From Cellulophaga sp. HaHa_2_95 (lineage in GTDB: Bacteria; Bacteroidota; Bacteroidia; Flavobacteriales; Flavobacteriaceae), in NCBI RefSeq assembly GCF_019278565.1, contig NZ_CP058988.1:3038001-3102000 (forward strand): a stretch of DNA of 64,000 bases, in the 5' to 3' direction. A program made the translations under genes and the position numbers. Positions 16,987 through 24,981 of the stretch are shown here, one piece after another (position 1 is the stretch's first letter; the number at the start of each line of letters is the position of its first letter). Under the pieces are notes generated by a model. It saw nothing but the letters and a program-made list of their open reading frames with translations, did no database searches and had not been told where the DNA came from.

Positions 16987-18969
16987 TTATTTAAAATTAA
17001 ACCAAAATTTAACTCCCTCTTCAACTTTATCAATATTTAACGTTGACTGTAACTGATTCACCAAACGGTTCATTAATCTAATTCCCATAGATTCTCCTGC
17101 ACGCTCTTCCATATCTGAAGGCATTCCTACGCCATTATCAGAATATTCAAAATAACCACCGCCTTCTTCCGTTGTTTTTCTTAAATGAATATAAATTTTT
17201 CCATTCCCATCATCTTCCGGGAATCCATATTTAAAGGAATTGGAAACTAGTTCGTTTAATATCAAACCAAAAGGTATTGCTCTATCAATATCTAGTTCTA
17301 CTGCCTCGGCATCAATATTTATATTAATCTTATGTCCGCCTTTCTTATAAACAGATTGTATACTGTTTACAAGGCTTTCAATATAGCCCTGCATTTCAAT
17401 TACCGAAAGATCATCATTTTGATATAATTTCTGGTGAATTAACGCCATAGCCTTCACCCTACTTTTTCCTTCTTCTAAAGCTTCAATGGCCGCTTTACTC
17501 TTCGTATTTTTAGTCTGCAAACTCAACAAACTAGATACCATTTGAAGGTTGTTTTTAACCCTGTGGTGTATTTCTTTAAGAAGTGAATCTTTTTCTACCA
17601 ACGAAGCTTCAATAATATGCTTTTGCTGTACAATTATACGCTGTACTTTAATACTTCTAAGGTAAGCGTATACCAAACCTGCAAAACCTAGTAAAGTAAA
17701 CACTAAAGAGATATACACATAAGATATTTCATTATCCAAGGCATCTAATTCTCTACTTTTTAGTTCTAAACTTTCTTTAGATTCGCGATACATTGCTTTA
17801 GAATTCTCTAAATCTGATTGTACTAAAGCCTCTAATTGTTGCCCAGTAATAAGACGTTCATTAGACGCTATGGAGTCTGAAAGTCTTATATTTTTTTTAT
17901 AATAGAAAGACGCGGTAGAAAAGTCTGCCACTTTATCATAATATGCCGCTAACAATCTGTTTCTTTTTAACTGATGTTCTGCCTCAACATATTTAAAATC
18001 TTTATCTAATAGCTTTTTTGCATCTTTAAGCTCATTAGTTTGCAGCAAACAATCTGCTAAGTACAAGGTATTCTCTATAAGGTTAGATGAGTAAGAACCC
18101 ATCTTATATTTGTAAACGGCCTCAATACTATTCTCCAAATAAAAAACAGCGTCTTCAAAATTTTTCAAATCGGCATAACACTTGCCAATATTACCGGCAA
18201 TGATACCTTTTAGCAAATTTCCTTTAATAATATCATTTTCTGTTTTTGCTAACATCACATCACCTAAATACAGATTTACAAAAGATTCTGCACTCTTAAA
18301 TTTAGTAATAGCGGTTGGGGGAGATTTATCTAACCATAAATAATGTCCTACATTATTATTGTAAACTGCATTGGCATAATAATCTTTTGGATCTATTGTT
18401 TTACTTACTTCTTCAATATAATCTCTCATTGCCTTATTTGGCAGTCCCATATTAGAATAGATATCGTAAAAAATTATATCTTTTGAAATACCAAGTTCTT
18501 TTCGTTCTTTGCGAACTTCAGATTGTTTTACATAAAGTTTAAGCTTTTCATAACTTTTGTCTAAAAGTTCTAATATGATTTTTTTCTCAGTCACAGACAT
18601 ATTTTCATTTGTCTGATATAAATCATTGGCTAAAGCTACACATTTAGAATACTCTCCTAAATCAAACATCACCTGACTCTGCATGGTCTTATACTGAAAG
18701 ATAGCTGTGGTATCGCTTGAGTTTTCTGCATCTACCAGGTATTCTTCTAATGTCTTTTTCCAATCAAAAGGAGAAGTCTGATTGTACCGGTTTGTAGAAT
18801 TAAAAAATAATTTAAATCTTGCTGAAGCGTTACTTGCGCTCTGAAATACTTTGTATGTATTTACATCTTCATTTATATCCTCTTGACCGATCGCAGCGGC
18901 AAACAAGAAAAGAAATAAAAACTGTACAAGTGTTTTTCTAGAAAACAGTTTTATAAGGTTAGAGTGCAT
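16987..18969 (-). CDS. Sensor histidine kinase with TPR-like sensor region
   Basis: The 660-residue protein has a signal peptide (about 1-28) and then a helical TPR-like region (about 45-370). One membrane helix follows (about 417-437, YVYISLVFTLLGFAGLVYAY). The cytoplasmic kinase core is of the HisKA_2 type. The phospho-acceptor is His468 in LKEIHHRVKNNLQMVSSLLS. The ATP-binding domain has GLILNELVSNSFKYGFP (N box), YSDNGVGMP (G1) and ESMGIRLMNRLVNQL (G2). It likely senses an extracytoplasmic cue through the TPR region and phosphorylates a partner, plausibly the LytTR regulator encoded 440 nt upstream on the same strand. The stimulus is unknown. Confidence 0.9.
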   Translation of the reverse strand: MHSNLIKLFSRKTLVQFLFLFLFAAAIGQEDINEDVNTYKVFQSASNASARFKLFFNSTNRYNQTSPFDWKKTLEEYLVDAENSSDTTAIFQYKTMQSQVMFDLGEYSKCVALANDLYQTNENMSVTEKKIILELLDKSYEKLKLYVKQSEVRKERKELGISKDIIFYDIYSNMGLPNKAMRDYIEEVSKTIDPKDYYANAVYNNNVGHYLWLDKSPPTAITKFKSAESFVNLYLGDVMLAKTENDIIKGNLLKGIIAGNIGKCYADLKNFEDAVFYLENSIEAVYKYKMGSYSSNLIENTLYLADCLLQTNELKDAKKLLDKDFKYVEAEHQLKRNRLLAAYYDKVADFSTASFYYKKNIRLSDSIASNERLITGQQLEALVQSDLENSKAMYRESKESLELKSRELDALDNEISYVYISLVFTLLGFAGLVYAYLRSIKVQRIIVQQKHIIEASLVEKDSLLKEIHHRVKNNLQMVSSLLSLQTKNTKSKAAIEALEEGKSRVKAMALIHQKLYQNDDLSVIEMQGYIESLVNSIQSVYKKGGHKININIDAEAVELDIDRAIPFGLILNELVSNSFKYGFPEDDGNGKIYIHLRKTTEEGGGYFEYSDNGVGMPSDMEERAGESMGIRLMNRLVNQLQSTLNIDKVEEGVKFWFNFK

Positions 18970-19149
18970 CCGCTTCTTAATATTATAGGTTTATGGTCTT
19001 ATGTATTATTCAAACATAGCGTAATTACTAGTAATTACGGGCAATATTGTTGTCAATAGAATTTATGATGTTGTAAACCACTGCAAACAACTTACAAAAA
19101 ATCAAAATTAGCGCATATTCCCTTAAACTGGAAATAGATTTGCCTTAAA

Positions 19150-19242
19150 TTAAAAAGACCGAACAACGCATTGCTCGGTCTTTGTATTTGATTATGAAAA
19201 TGATAAGATTTGGGATCTTTATTTAATCATGCCTCAAAGGTA
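19150..19242 (-). ncRNA. Candidate small RNA between the LytTR regulator and the histidine kinase
   Basis: On the minus strand a perfect TAnnTTTG element (TACCTTTG, 19242-19235) is followed about 80 nt later by the terminator at 19183-19152. No frame longer than about a dozen codons is present in between. This would give an RNA of roughly 80 nt. No TTG -33 element is seen at the normal distance, so the promoter is only half supported. The rest of the 439-nt gap (18970-19408) holds the regulator's terminator and nothing else I can recognise. Confidence 0.35.
19152..19183 (-). terminator. Intergenic hairpin terminator (minus strand)
   Basis: The stem AAAGACCGA / TCGGTCTTT with an inner CAA/TTG pair is followed on the minus strand by TTTTTAA. 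It lies well beyond the LytTR gene's own terminator (19348-19378). It therefore ends something transcribed between the two, which is the basis for the small RNA candidate. Confidence 0.7.
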
Positions 19243-19347
19243 TGTCTAAGATTCAAAGCTACCATCATTTTGTTGTGTACTCTTAAATTTATGTGGTGAA
19301 CAAACCATTTAAGTTTACATTGTGTATTTCATCGTAGGTAAGGGTAC

Positions 19348-19378
19348 AAAAAAAGCTGGTTAATTTTCATTAACCAGC
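19348..19378 (-). terminator. Terminator of the LytTR regulator gene
   Basis: The perfect 9-bp stem GCTGGTTAA / TTAACCAGC with a TTTTCA loop is followed on the minus strand by seven T residues. It lies 30 nt after the regulator's stop codon. Confidence 0.88.
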
Positions 19379-19408
19379 CCTACCTATTAATTTAATAAAT
19401 TCTTGTGT

Positions 19409-20173
19409 TTAAGAATTCATCGCCGAAATTATAAACTCCTTAAATTCTTTAGAGATCGGTATTAAATTATTATTTATTAAAATATCTTTTGAATTAATCG
19501 CTTCAATATGATCCACATTGACAATGTATGACTTATGCGCTCTATAAAACTTGTTAGATGGTAACTTCTCTAAATAATCTTTTAGAGGAGAACGTACTAA
19601 AAATTTCTTATCTACTGTATTTACTTCCAAATACACATTATCCGCTTTTATAAACTGAATATCTCCAAATTGAATTCTGTAGTACAGATGTTGCTTTTTT
19701 ACAAAAATAGAATCTTTAAGTACGCTGTTTGAAACTAACTTATCATCTGGAACTTCTTCTGTCGGGGCGTTAGTGGTACCCGCTGCCTTTTCATTATAAT
19801 TAAAACTAGATAATGCAATTTCTATAGAAGTATATAAGTCTTGTTGTTCAAAAGGTTTTACAAGATACCCGTTTGGTTTTACGGTCTTTGCATTTTCTAC
19901 GGTGGCTCTATCTGAGTTTGAGGTTACGAAAATGAAAGGGATATTGTACTTTTCTCTAATGTGTTTTCCTAAATCTATTCCTGTCTTATCCGATGCAAGA
20001 ATAATATCAATCAAAACAAGATCTACTTGCTTCGTTTTTAGTACTTCTATCGCTTGTTCATAAACGATGACATTATCAACAATCTCATAACCAATCTCTT
20101 CTAACATTGATTGCATATCATCAGCAATGATAACGTTATCCTCTACTATAAGAATTTTAATGGGCTGCTCCAA
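19409..20173 (-). CDS. LytTR-family response regulator
   Basis: The 254-residue protein has an N-terminal receiver domain (about 5-125) with the acidic pair Glu11/Asp12, the phospho-acceptor Asp56 in VDLVLIDIIL, FVTSNSD and the Lys of GYLVKPFE. The C-terminal LytTR DNA-binding domain (about 150-250) has LYYRIQFGDIQFIKADNVYL and FYRAHKSYIVNVDHIEAI. The start codon is TTG, with no better alternative. The -7-like element TAGCTTTG at 20205-20212 overlaps the end of menA, so it can be transcribed separately. The HisKA_2 sensor kinase encoded downstream is the obvious partner. Targets are unknown. Confidence 0.93.
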   Translation of the reverse strand: MEQPIKILIVEDNVIIADDMQSMLEEIGYEIVDNVIVYEQAIEVLKTKQVDLVLIDIILASDKTGIDLGKHIREKYNIPFIFVTSNSDRATVENAKTVKPNGYLVKPFEQQDLYTSIEIALSSFNYNEKAAGTTNAPTEEVPDDKLVSNSVLKDSIFVKKQHLYYRIQFGDIQFIKADNVYLEVNTVDKKFLVRSPLKDYLEKLPSNKFYRAHKSYIVNVDHIEAINSKDILINNNLIPISKEFKEFIISAMNS

Positions 20174-20204
20174 ATTTGGTTTTAGTTTATTAAGTTATGT
20201 AAGC

Positions 20205-20212
20205 CAAAGCTA
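20205..20212 (-). promoter_or_regulatory. -7 promoter element for the LytTR regulator
   Basis: TAGCTTTG on the minus strand matches TAnnTTTG, 31 nt before the TTG start codon, and overlaps the last bases of menA. No clear -33 TTG. Confidence 0.4.
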
Positions 20213-21118
20213 CGAAAAAATATTAAAACTTAAATAAAAGATAACAGCAAGAAAAAATGTACTTAATGCTACCTTTTTTAGCTCAGGATCTAGTAAAAAG
20301 GGTTCTTTTGTTTTTGACACTCGCAAGGCGTGTACGAGAAGCGGAATAAATATTATTAAATGCATAAAATTATACCAAGATCTATAATTTAGCAACGTAA
20401 AAGCTACCATACTTATGAAAGAAATAGTTAAAAGTACATAATGGTATCTTTTTCCATTTTCAAAGCCCATTTTCACGACTAAGGTGTTTTTACCTGCATT
20501 TTTATCTGATAAGGCATCTCTTAAATTGTTTAAATTTAAAACTGCCGTACTCAATAAGCCTATTGCTATTGCTGGTAATATGGAAGTCAGTGTTAAGAAT
20601 TTAGTAAATAAAAATAAGGATCCTAACACCCCTAATAATCCAAAAAAAATAAAAACAAAAAGATCTCCTAAGCCTTTATAACCATAGGCTGAAGTACCTA
20701 CTGTATATTTTATTGCAGCCCAAACGCTTGCGAGTGCAAGAGCAAAAAACAATAAAATTAAAGGATAGTTTTCAGGGCCAAAAGAATAAACCAATAAGGT
20801 GATGGCAAGAATTAAATCGATTATTATAGAAATGATAATCCCATTTTTTAATTCTGCTCTAGTGAGTATGCCACTTTGCAATGCTCTTTTAGGCCCTACT
20901 CTTTCCTCATTATCTGTTCCTTTAACTCCGTCTCCATAGTCATTAGCAAAGTTAGAAGTTACTTGAAAGCCAATGGTAGTACACAAAGCGAGGATGAAAA
21001 CAACCCAATTTTGATGTCCATAAAAGTTTCCCAATGCAGCACCCACAATAATTCCAGAGATGGATAATGGTAAAGTACGCAATCTTGCTGCGTTAAGCCA
21101 AGCTTTAAATTTTGTCAA
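20210..21118 (-). CDS. menA: 1,4-Dihydroxy-2-naphthoate polyprenyltransferase MenA
   Basis: MenA attaches the polyprenyl tail to DHNA, with loss of CO2, giving demethylmenaquinone at the inner membrane. The 302-residue protein has eight or nine hydrophobic helices. The first Asp-rich motif NFANDYGDGVKGTDNEER (about 56-73) and the second region NNLRDALSDKNAGKNTL (about 197-213) bind the prenyl diphosphate through Mg2+. The GPKRALQSG element is typical of MenA rather than UbiA. The SPOR-like gene ends 2 nt upstream, so the two share an mRNA. Confidence 0.95.
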   Translation of the reverse strand: MTKFKAWLNAARLRTLPLSISGIIVGAALGNFYGHQNWVVFILALCTTIGFQVTSNFANDYGDGVKGTDNEERVGPKRALQSGILTRAELKNGIIISIIIDLILAITLLVYSFGPENYPLILLFFALALASVWAAIKYTVGTSAYGYKGLGDLFVFIFFGLLGVLGSLFLFTKFLTLTSILPAIAIGLLSTAVLNLNNLRDALSDKNAGKNTLVVKMGFENGKRYHYVLLTISFISMVAFTLLNYRSWYNFMHLIIFIPLLVHALRVSKTKEPFLLDPELKKVALSTFFLAVIFYLSFNIFS

Positions 21119-21120
21119 TG

Positions 21121-21720
21121 CTAGTAGGGATCTTCTATTTGTACGCGTTTTCCATTTTGATACGAAGCAACAAAGGCATCTTCAAAGCCCATTTTCACTA
21201 ATTGATATCTAAATGATCTTGCTTCTTCTATAGTTTCAAAGTTACCCAAAGAATACGAATAGAACGGATTTGTTTTGACGAATAGGGTATTTGATAGGGA
21301 CTCTGACGCTAAGGTGACATTATTATCTACGAACGACTTAATTTGAACTGAATATATTTTTTCTCTTTCTAAGAATTCTTTAGCCAAGTAAAATTCTTTT
21401 ACGTTACTAAGTTCCTCGTTCTTTAACTTTAAATTATCCATTCTAGACTTAATCACTTGTAAGCTGTCTAAATCATACACCACCAAATTATTATTGGTTT
21501 CTGGCGCACTACTCCTTCTACCTGCATTAAAGACATATAAGGCAAAAACTCCTAATAAAAATACACTGGTAACCCCTGCAAGAATATTTCGTTGAATCTT
21601 ATTTCTTTTAAGCTCTTTGTTTTTAAACTTAATCTGATCTAAAAGTCGCTCATTAAGTATTTGAGCTTTATCGATATCTTTATGTAAATCAAGTAAATCG
21701 CTTTCTTCAATAAATGGCAT
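21121..21720 (-). CDS. Membrane-anchored protein with a SPOR-like C-terminus
   Basis: The 199-residue protein has a polar, charged N-terminus (about 1-44, with KNKELKRNKIQR). One membrane helix follows (about 45-65, ILAGVTSVFLLGVFALYVF), then a coiled-coil linker. The C-terminal 75 residues (YSVQIKSF, NPFYSYSLGNFETIEEARSF, YQLVKMGFEDAFVASYQNG) follow the SPOR pattern of a strand, the Y-x-LG-F-E/A core and an aligned second half. SPOR domains bind denuded peptidoglycan at septa, so a cell-envelope role is likely. It is co-transcribed with menA (2-nt gap). The link to menaquinone synthesis may be only positional. Confidence 0.75.
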   Translation of the reverse strand: MPFIEESDLLDLHKDIDKAQILNERLLDQIKFKNKELKRNKIQRNILAGVTSVFLLGVFALYVFNAGRRSSAPETNNNLVVYDLDSLQVIKSRMDNLKLKNEELSNVKEFYLAKEFLEREKIYSVQIKSFVDNNVTLASESLSNTLFVKTNPFYSYSLGNFETIEEARSFRYQLVKMGFEDAFVASYQNGKRVQIEDPY

Positions 21721-21878
21721 ATTAAACTTGGATTAGGGGACGTTATTTGTAGTTAAAGTATAAATTTCATTAGCTGTCTTGTAAATGTATATATTTCTTA
21801 AAAATAAATAAAACATTTCGCCCTATTATTTAATTGAATATCATGATATTGTGGCTATAACGCGACTTAAGTTTCGTT

Positions 21879-22709
21879 TTAAAGTAGATAAATGCCATCT
21901 GACTTAATAGTGATTTTACGATCCTTATATAAAGTACCGATGCTCTTCTTAAAAACTTTCTTACTCATTTGTAGTTTAGCCGTAATTTCATCTGGAGAAG
22001 ATTTATCGTGTAAGTTTAAATACCCACCTTCTTTTTGCAATCTGGCATAGATCACATTAGCTGCTGGCTCTATACTTTCATACCCAATTGGTTTTAGGTT
22101 TACATCAATCTTATTATCCGGTCTTATATGCTTTATATAGCCTTTAATAGCATCTCCTACAGCTACTTTTTTAAATACTTGATCACTATAGACTAAACCT
22201 TTGTGCTTATTATTAATTATAACATCCCAACCGAGGTCATTTTGTCTTGTAACAATTAGATCTACTTCTTCATTAACTTCTACAGTAAGCTCCTCATTAT
22301 CTAAAAATTTATCTAATTTATTTGAGGCTACCAGTCTAAATGATTTCTCGTCTAGGTAACAGTATACCACGTACCACTGCCCTTCTTGCATACGCTCTCT
22401 TTGCTCTCTAAAAGGAACTAAAAGGTGCTTTTCCAAACCCCAATCTAAGAAGGCGCCAATATTATTTACTTCTACTACTTTCAAAAGTTTAAAAGTATTT
22501 CTAAATATATAGGGTGTTAATGATGTTACAACAGGGCGCTCATCAAAATCTAAATAACAGAAAACAGTAAGTTTATCACCAATTTCGTAGATTTCTGGCA
22601 CATATTTATTGGGTAATAATACATCATTACCTTCTTCATCACCTAAAAAGAGTCCTACACTTGTATCTCTTAAAATTTCTAATGTGTTGTAATTCCCTAA
22701 TTCTATCAT
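21879..22709 (-). CDS. cvfB: S1-like RNA-binding protein, CvfB type
   Basis: The 276-residue protein matches the CvfB/YitL layout. S1-like repeats occupy the first 200 residues: MIELGNYNTLEILRDTSVG, the VGAFLDW-like NNIGAFLDWGLEKHLLVPF, and DVIINNKHKGLVYSDQVFKKVAVGD. A winged-helix end follows (AKLQMSKKVFKKSIGTLYKDRKI). CvfB-like proteins bind RNA and influence virulence factors or ribosome-related processes in Firmicutes. The role in Bacteroidota is not known. The -7 element TACTTTTG lies 4 nt before the ATG, so the mRNA may be nearly leaderless. Confidence 0.88.
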   Translation of the reverse strand: MIELGNYNTLEILRDTSVGLFLGDEEGNDVLLPNKYVPEIYEIGDKLTVFCYLDFDERPVVTSLTPYIFRNTFKLLKVVEVNNIGAFLDWGLEKHLLVPFREQRERMQEGQWYVVYCYLDEKSFRLVASNKLDKFLDNEELTVEVNEEVDLIVTRQNDLGWDVIINNKHKGLVYSDQVFKKVAVGDAIKGYIKHIRPDNKIDVNLKPIGYESIEPAANVIYARLQKEGGYLNLHDKSSPDEITAKLQMSKKVFKKSIGTLYKDRKITIKSDGIYLL

Positions 22710-22713
22710 GCTG

Positions 22714-22721
22714 CAAAAGTA
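22714..22721 (-). promoter_or_regulatory. -7 promoter element for cvfB
   Basis: TACTTTTG on the minus strand matches TAnnTTTG and ends 4 nt before the ATG at 22709, predicting a transcript that starts at or next to the start codon. No convincing -33 element. Confidence 0.45.
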
Positions 22722-22771
22722 CGTTTTATAACATAATTTTTATTAAAACATTCGTTGTTTCTTAGAAACAA

Positions 22772-22805
22772 AAAAGCCGTTTCATTTTCATGAAACGGCT
22801 TTTTA
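22772..22805 (-). terminator. Terminator after the DUF2853 gene
   Basis: The perfect 13-bp stem AAAAGCCGTTTCA / TGAAACGGCTTTT with a 6-nt loop has T-tracts on both strands. It separates DUF2853 from cvfB. Confidence 0.88.
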
Positions 22806-22818
22806 TATTGTAGCTTAC

Positions 22819-23163
22819 TTATTTATTATAAACATCTTGTTTTTTAAAGTGCTTCGCTAGCATGTAATAAACAACCGCTCTATGCTTGTTACGGTTAGAA
22901 GACCCGTACTTTTCTAAAACGCTTTCGATTGCTGGCATCATGTCATCACTCTCTGTCATTCCTAATTTTTTGATTAAGAAATTATTTTTGACAGTGTCTT
23001 TTTCTTTTTGATCCCCTCCAGATACTTTAGAAGCATCTGCATTATATATTGCTGGACCTAATCCTATCGCAACTTTTGTTAATAAATCCATGTCAGCCGC
23101 TTCACCAAATTTATCTTTAATGTCTGCTGCGTACTTTACGATTAATTCGTCTCTTTTACTCAT
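22819..23163 (-). CDS. DUF2853 family protein
   Basis: The 114-residue, soluble, mostly helical protein matches the DUF2853 family by its start (MSKRDELIVKYAADIKDKFG), the central IGLGPAIYNADASKVSGGD and the KHRAVVYYMLAKHF end. The function of the family is not established. It follows menD by 39 nt on the same strand and is closed off by a terminator, so it is probably the last gene of the thioesterase-menF-menD unit. Confidence 0.85.
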   Translation of the reverse strand: MSKRDELIVKYAADIKDKFGEAADMDLLTKVAIGLGPAIYNADASKVSGGDQKEKDTVKNNFLIKKLGMTESDDMMPAIESVLEKYGSSNRNKHRAVVYYMLAKHFKKQDVYNK

Positions 23164-23202
23164 AATTGTTAGTGTTCTTTTATTTAGAATATTAATGTTT
23201 GC

Positions 23203-24957
23203 CTAAGATATAAAATCAAAATAACTAAGCAAAATTTTATCATTAATAAGTCTAGGTGTTTTTATCTCTAACAATTTAGGCTTTTTACTGCTTTTATAAA
23301 AATTAATTAAGGCTTTTTCTAAGATTTCCTCAGTATCAACTTTTTCATGAATAACATCAAAACTACTGCATAGTTTTGCAATATCTACGGTATGTGTAGT
23401 TTCAAAAAATGTTTCAAAGTTCGCGGTATCTTCTTGCCCTGGTAAAATTCTAAAAATCCCACCCCCATCATTATTAAAAACAATAATTCTAAAATCTGGT
23501 CGTATCTTTTTATTCCACAAGCCATTACTATCGTATAAGAAACTGATATCACCCGTAATTAAAAGCGTTGGCTCCCTATTATGGATAGACGCCCCTACAG
23601 CTGTAGAGGTAGAACCATCTATACCACTAGTTCCCCTGTTGCAAAACACTGTTATACTAGGATCTATTGAAAATAATTGCGCGTATCGCACTGTAGAGCT
23701 ATTCGCTAAATGTAATTGATAGTTCTTGGGAATAGTCTTCGCAACGGTAGAAAAAGCCAACATGTCTGAAAAAGGAATTTGCTTCAAATATTGTTTTCTT
23801 TTCTCTTCATACTTGATTTTCACTGTTGACCAATATGCATGATAATCACTTTCAATAGGAGAAAGTAGCGGAATAAAGGCTCTAAAAAATGTATTTTCAG
23901 AAGTTTTAAAATGATGCGTAATCGAAAAAAAAGTATCGTAGGCTTTTTTAGCATCAATATGCCAGTGTGCTGTTGCTTTATATTTTCGTAAAAAACTTTT
24001 TATTTTTTTAGAAACGATAAGTCCTCCAAAAGTCAGAATGACCTCTGGTTGTAATTTTTTAAACAGTTCATCACTGTTGGCTGATTTTTCTATAGGCGCA
24101 ATAAGACTATCAATACTTGTAAAAAAATTAGGGTGATGTAAATTTGACGTAGTTTCTGTTAACACAATAACTGATGCATCATTTGCTAAAAAATCAAGAT
24201 ATTCTTGAGCTACCGCATTAGGATACTCTACACCTACCAAAACTAATTTACGCTTTGCCTTATTCCATGTCGCTGCAAAGGATGTCAAATCTTCTACATC
24301 ATCTATAACTGGTTTATGATAGCTGAGTACAGGTTGCTGGTTAGGCGTTGTAGTCGTATTATACAAAGGCTCTTCAAAAGGCACATTTATATGAACAGGA
24401 GACATCTGTTCAATTGCCAGTTGAAAAGCATGCGCCAATTCTTTATCGTTATATAATTCTATTTTTCTCTGTTGCTCTGCAATGGTACTATTAGGCTCTA
24501 ATAAGCCTTTTCCTTGCTTTCGTATGGTTTCTGTAGCGTGACTTACATCTAATTTTAAGTTTGCTGAATATCCAATATGACGATCAAAAACATGATCCTG
24601 ACGAATGGTTTGCCCATCTCCAATATCTATCTTATAAGGCGGCCTATCTGCGGAAATTACCACCAATGGAATATCACTATAAAAAGCTTCTGAAATAGCA
24701 GGATAGTAGTTTAAAAGCGCACTACCTGAAGTACATAATACGGCTACAGGTTTTTGTTGCTGCTGCGCCATCCCTAAAGCAAAGAATGCCGCACAGCGCT
24801 CATCTACGACACTAAAACAATTAAAATAATCATCTTCTGTAAACGTAATGGTTAACGGTGCATTACGAGAACCCGGAGAAATAACAATATCTTTTATGCC
24901 ATATGTTTTACAATAATGGGCAACGGTTTGAGCGGAGGGTATTGTAGCGTATTTCAA
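23203..24957 (-). CDS. menD: SEPHCHC synthase MenD
   Basis: MenD joins 2-oxoglutarate to isochorismate with thiamine diphosphate, the first committed step of menaquinone synthesis. The 584-residue protein has the three ThDP-enzyme domains. DIVISPGSRNAPLTI and FSVVDERCAAFFALGMAQ (with the activating Glu of the Pyr domain region) are near the N-terminus. ALLITGDISFLYDSNGLWN with IIVFNNDGGGIFRILPGQ, the Mg/ThDP loop, is near 460-510. The start codon is TTG at 24957, since no ATG gives the conserved MKYATIPSAQTV N-terminus. menF lies 24 nt upstream and DUF2853 39 nt downstream. Confidence 0.95.
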   Translation of the reverse strand: MKYATIPSAQTVAHYCKTYGIKDIVISPGSRNAPLTITFTEDDYFNCFSVVDERCAAFFALGMAQQQQKPVAVLCTSGSALLNYYPAISEAFYSDIPLVVISADRPPYKIDIGDGQTIRQDHVFDRHIGYSANLKLDVSHATETIRKQGKGLLEPNSTIAEQQRKIELYNDKELAHAFQLAIEQMSPVHINVPFEEPLYNTTTTPNQQPVLSYHKPVIDDVEDLTSFAATWNKAKRKLVLVGVEYPNAVAQEYLDFLANDASVIVLTETTSNLHHPNFFTSIDSLIAPIEKSANSDELFKKLQPEVILTFGGLIVSKKIKSFLRKYKATAHWHIDAKKAYDTFFSITHHFKTSENTFFRAFIPLLSPIESDYHAYWSTVKIKYEEKRKQYLKQIPFSDMLAFSTVAKTIPKNYQLHLANSSTVRYAQLFSIDPSITVFCNRGTSGIDGSTSTAVGASIHNREPTLLITGDISFLYDSNGLWNKKIRPDFRIIVFNNDGGGIFRILPGQEDTANFETFFETTHTVDIAKLCSSFDVIHEKVDTEEILEKALINFYKSSKKPKLLEIKTPRLINDKILLSYFDFIS

Positions 24958-24981
24958 ATTAATAATTTTATAGGTACAAAA

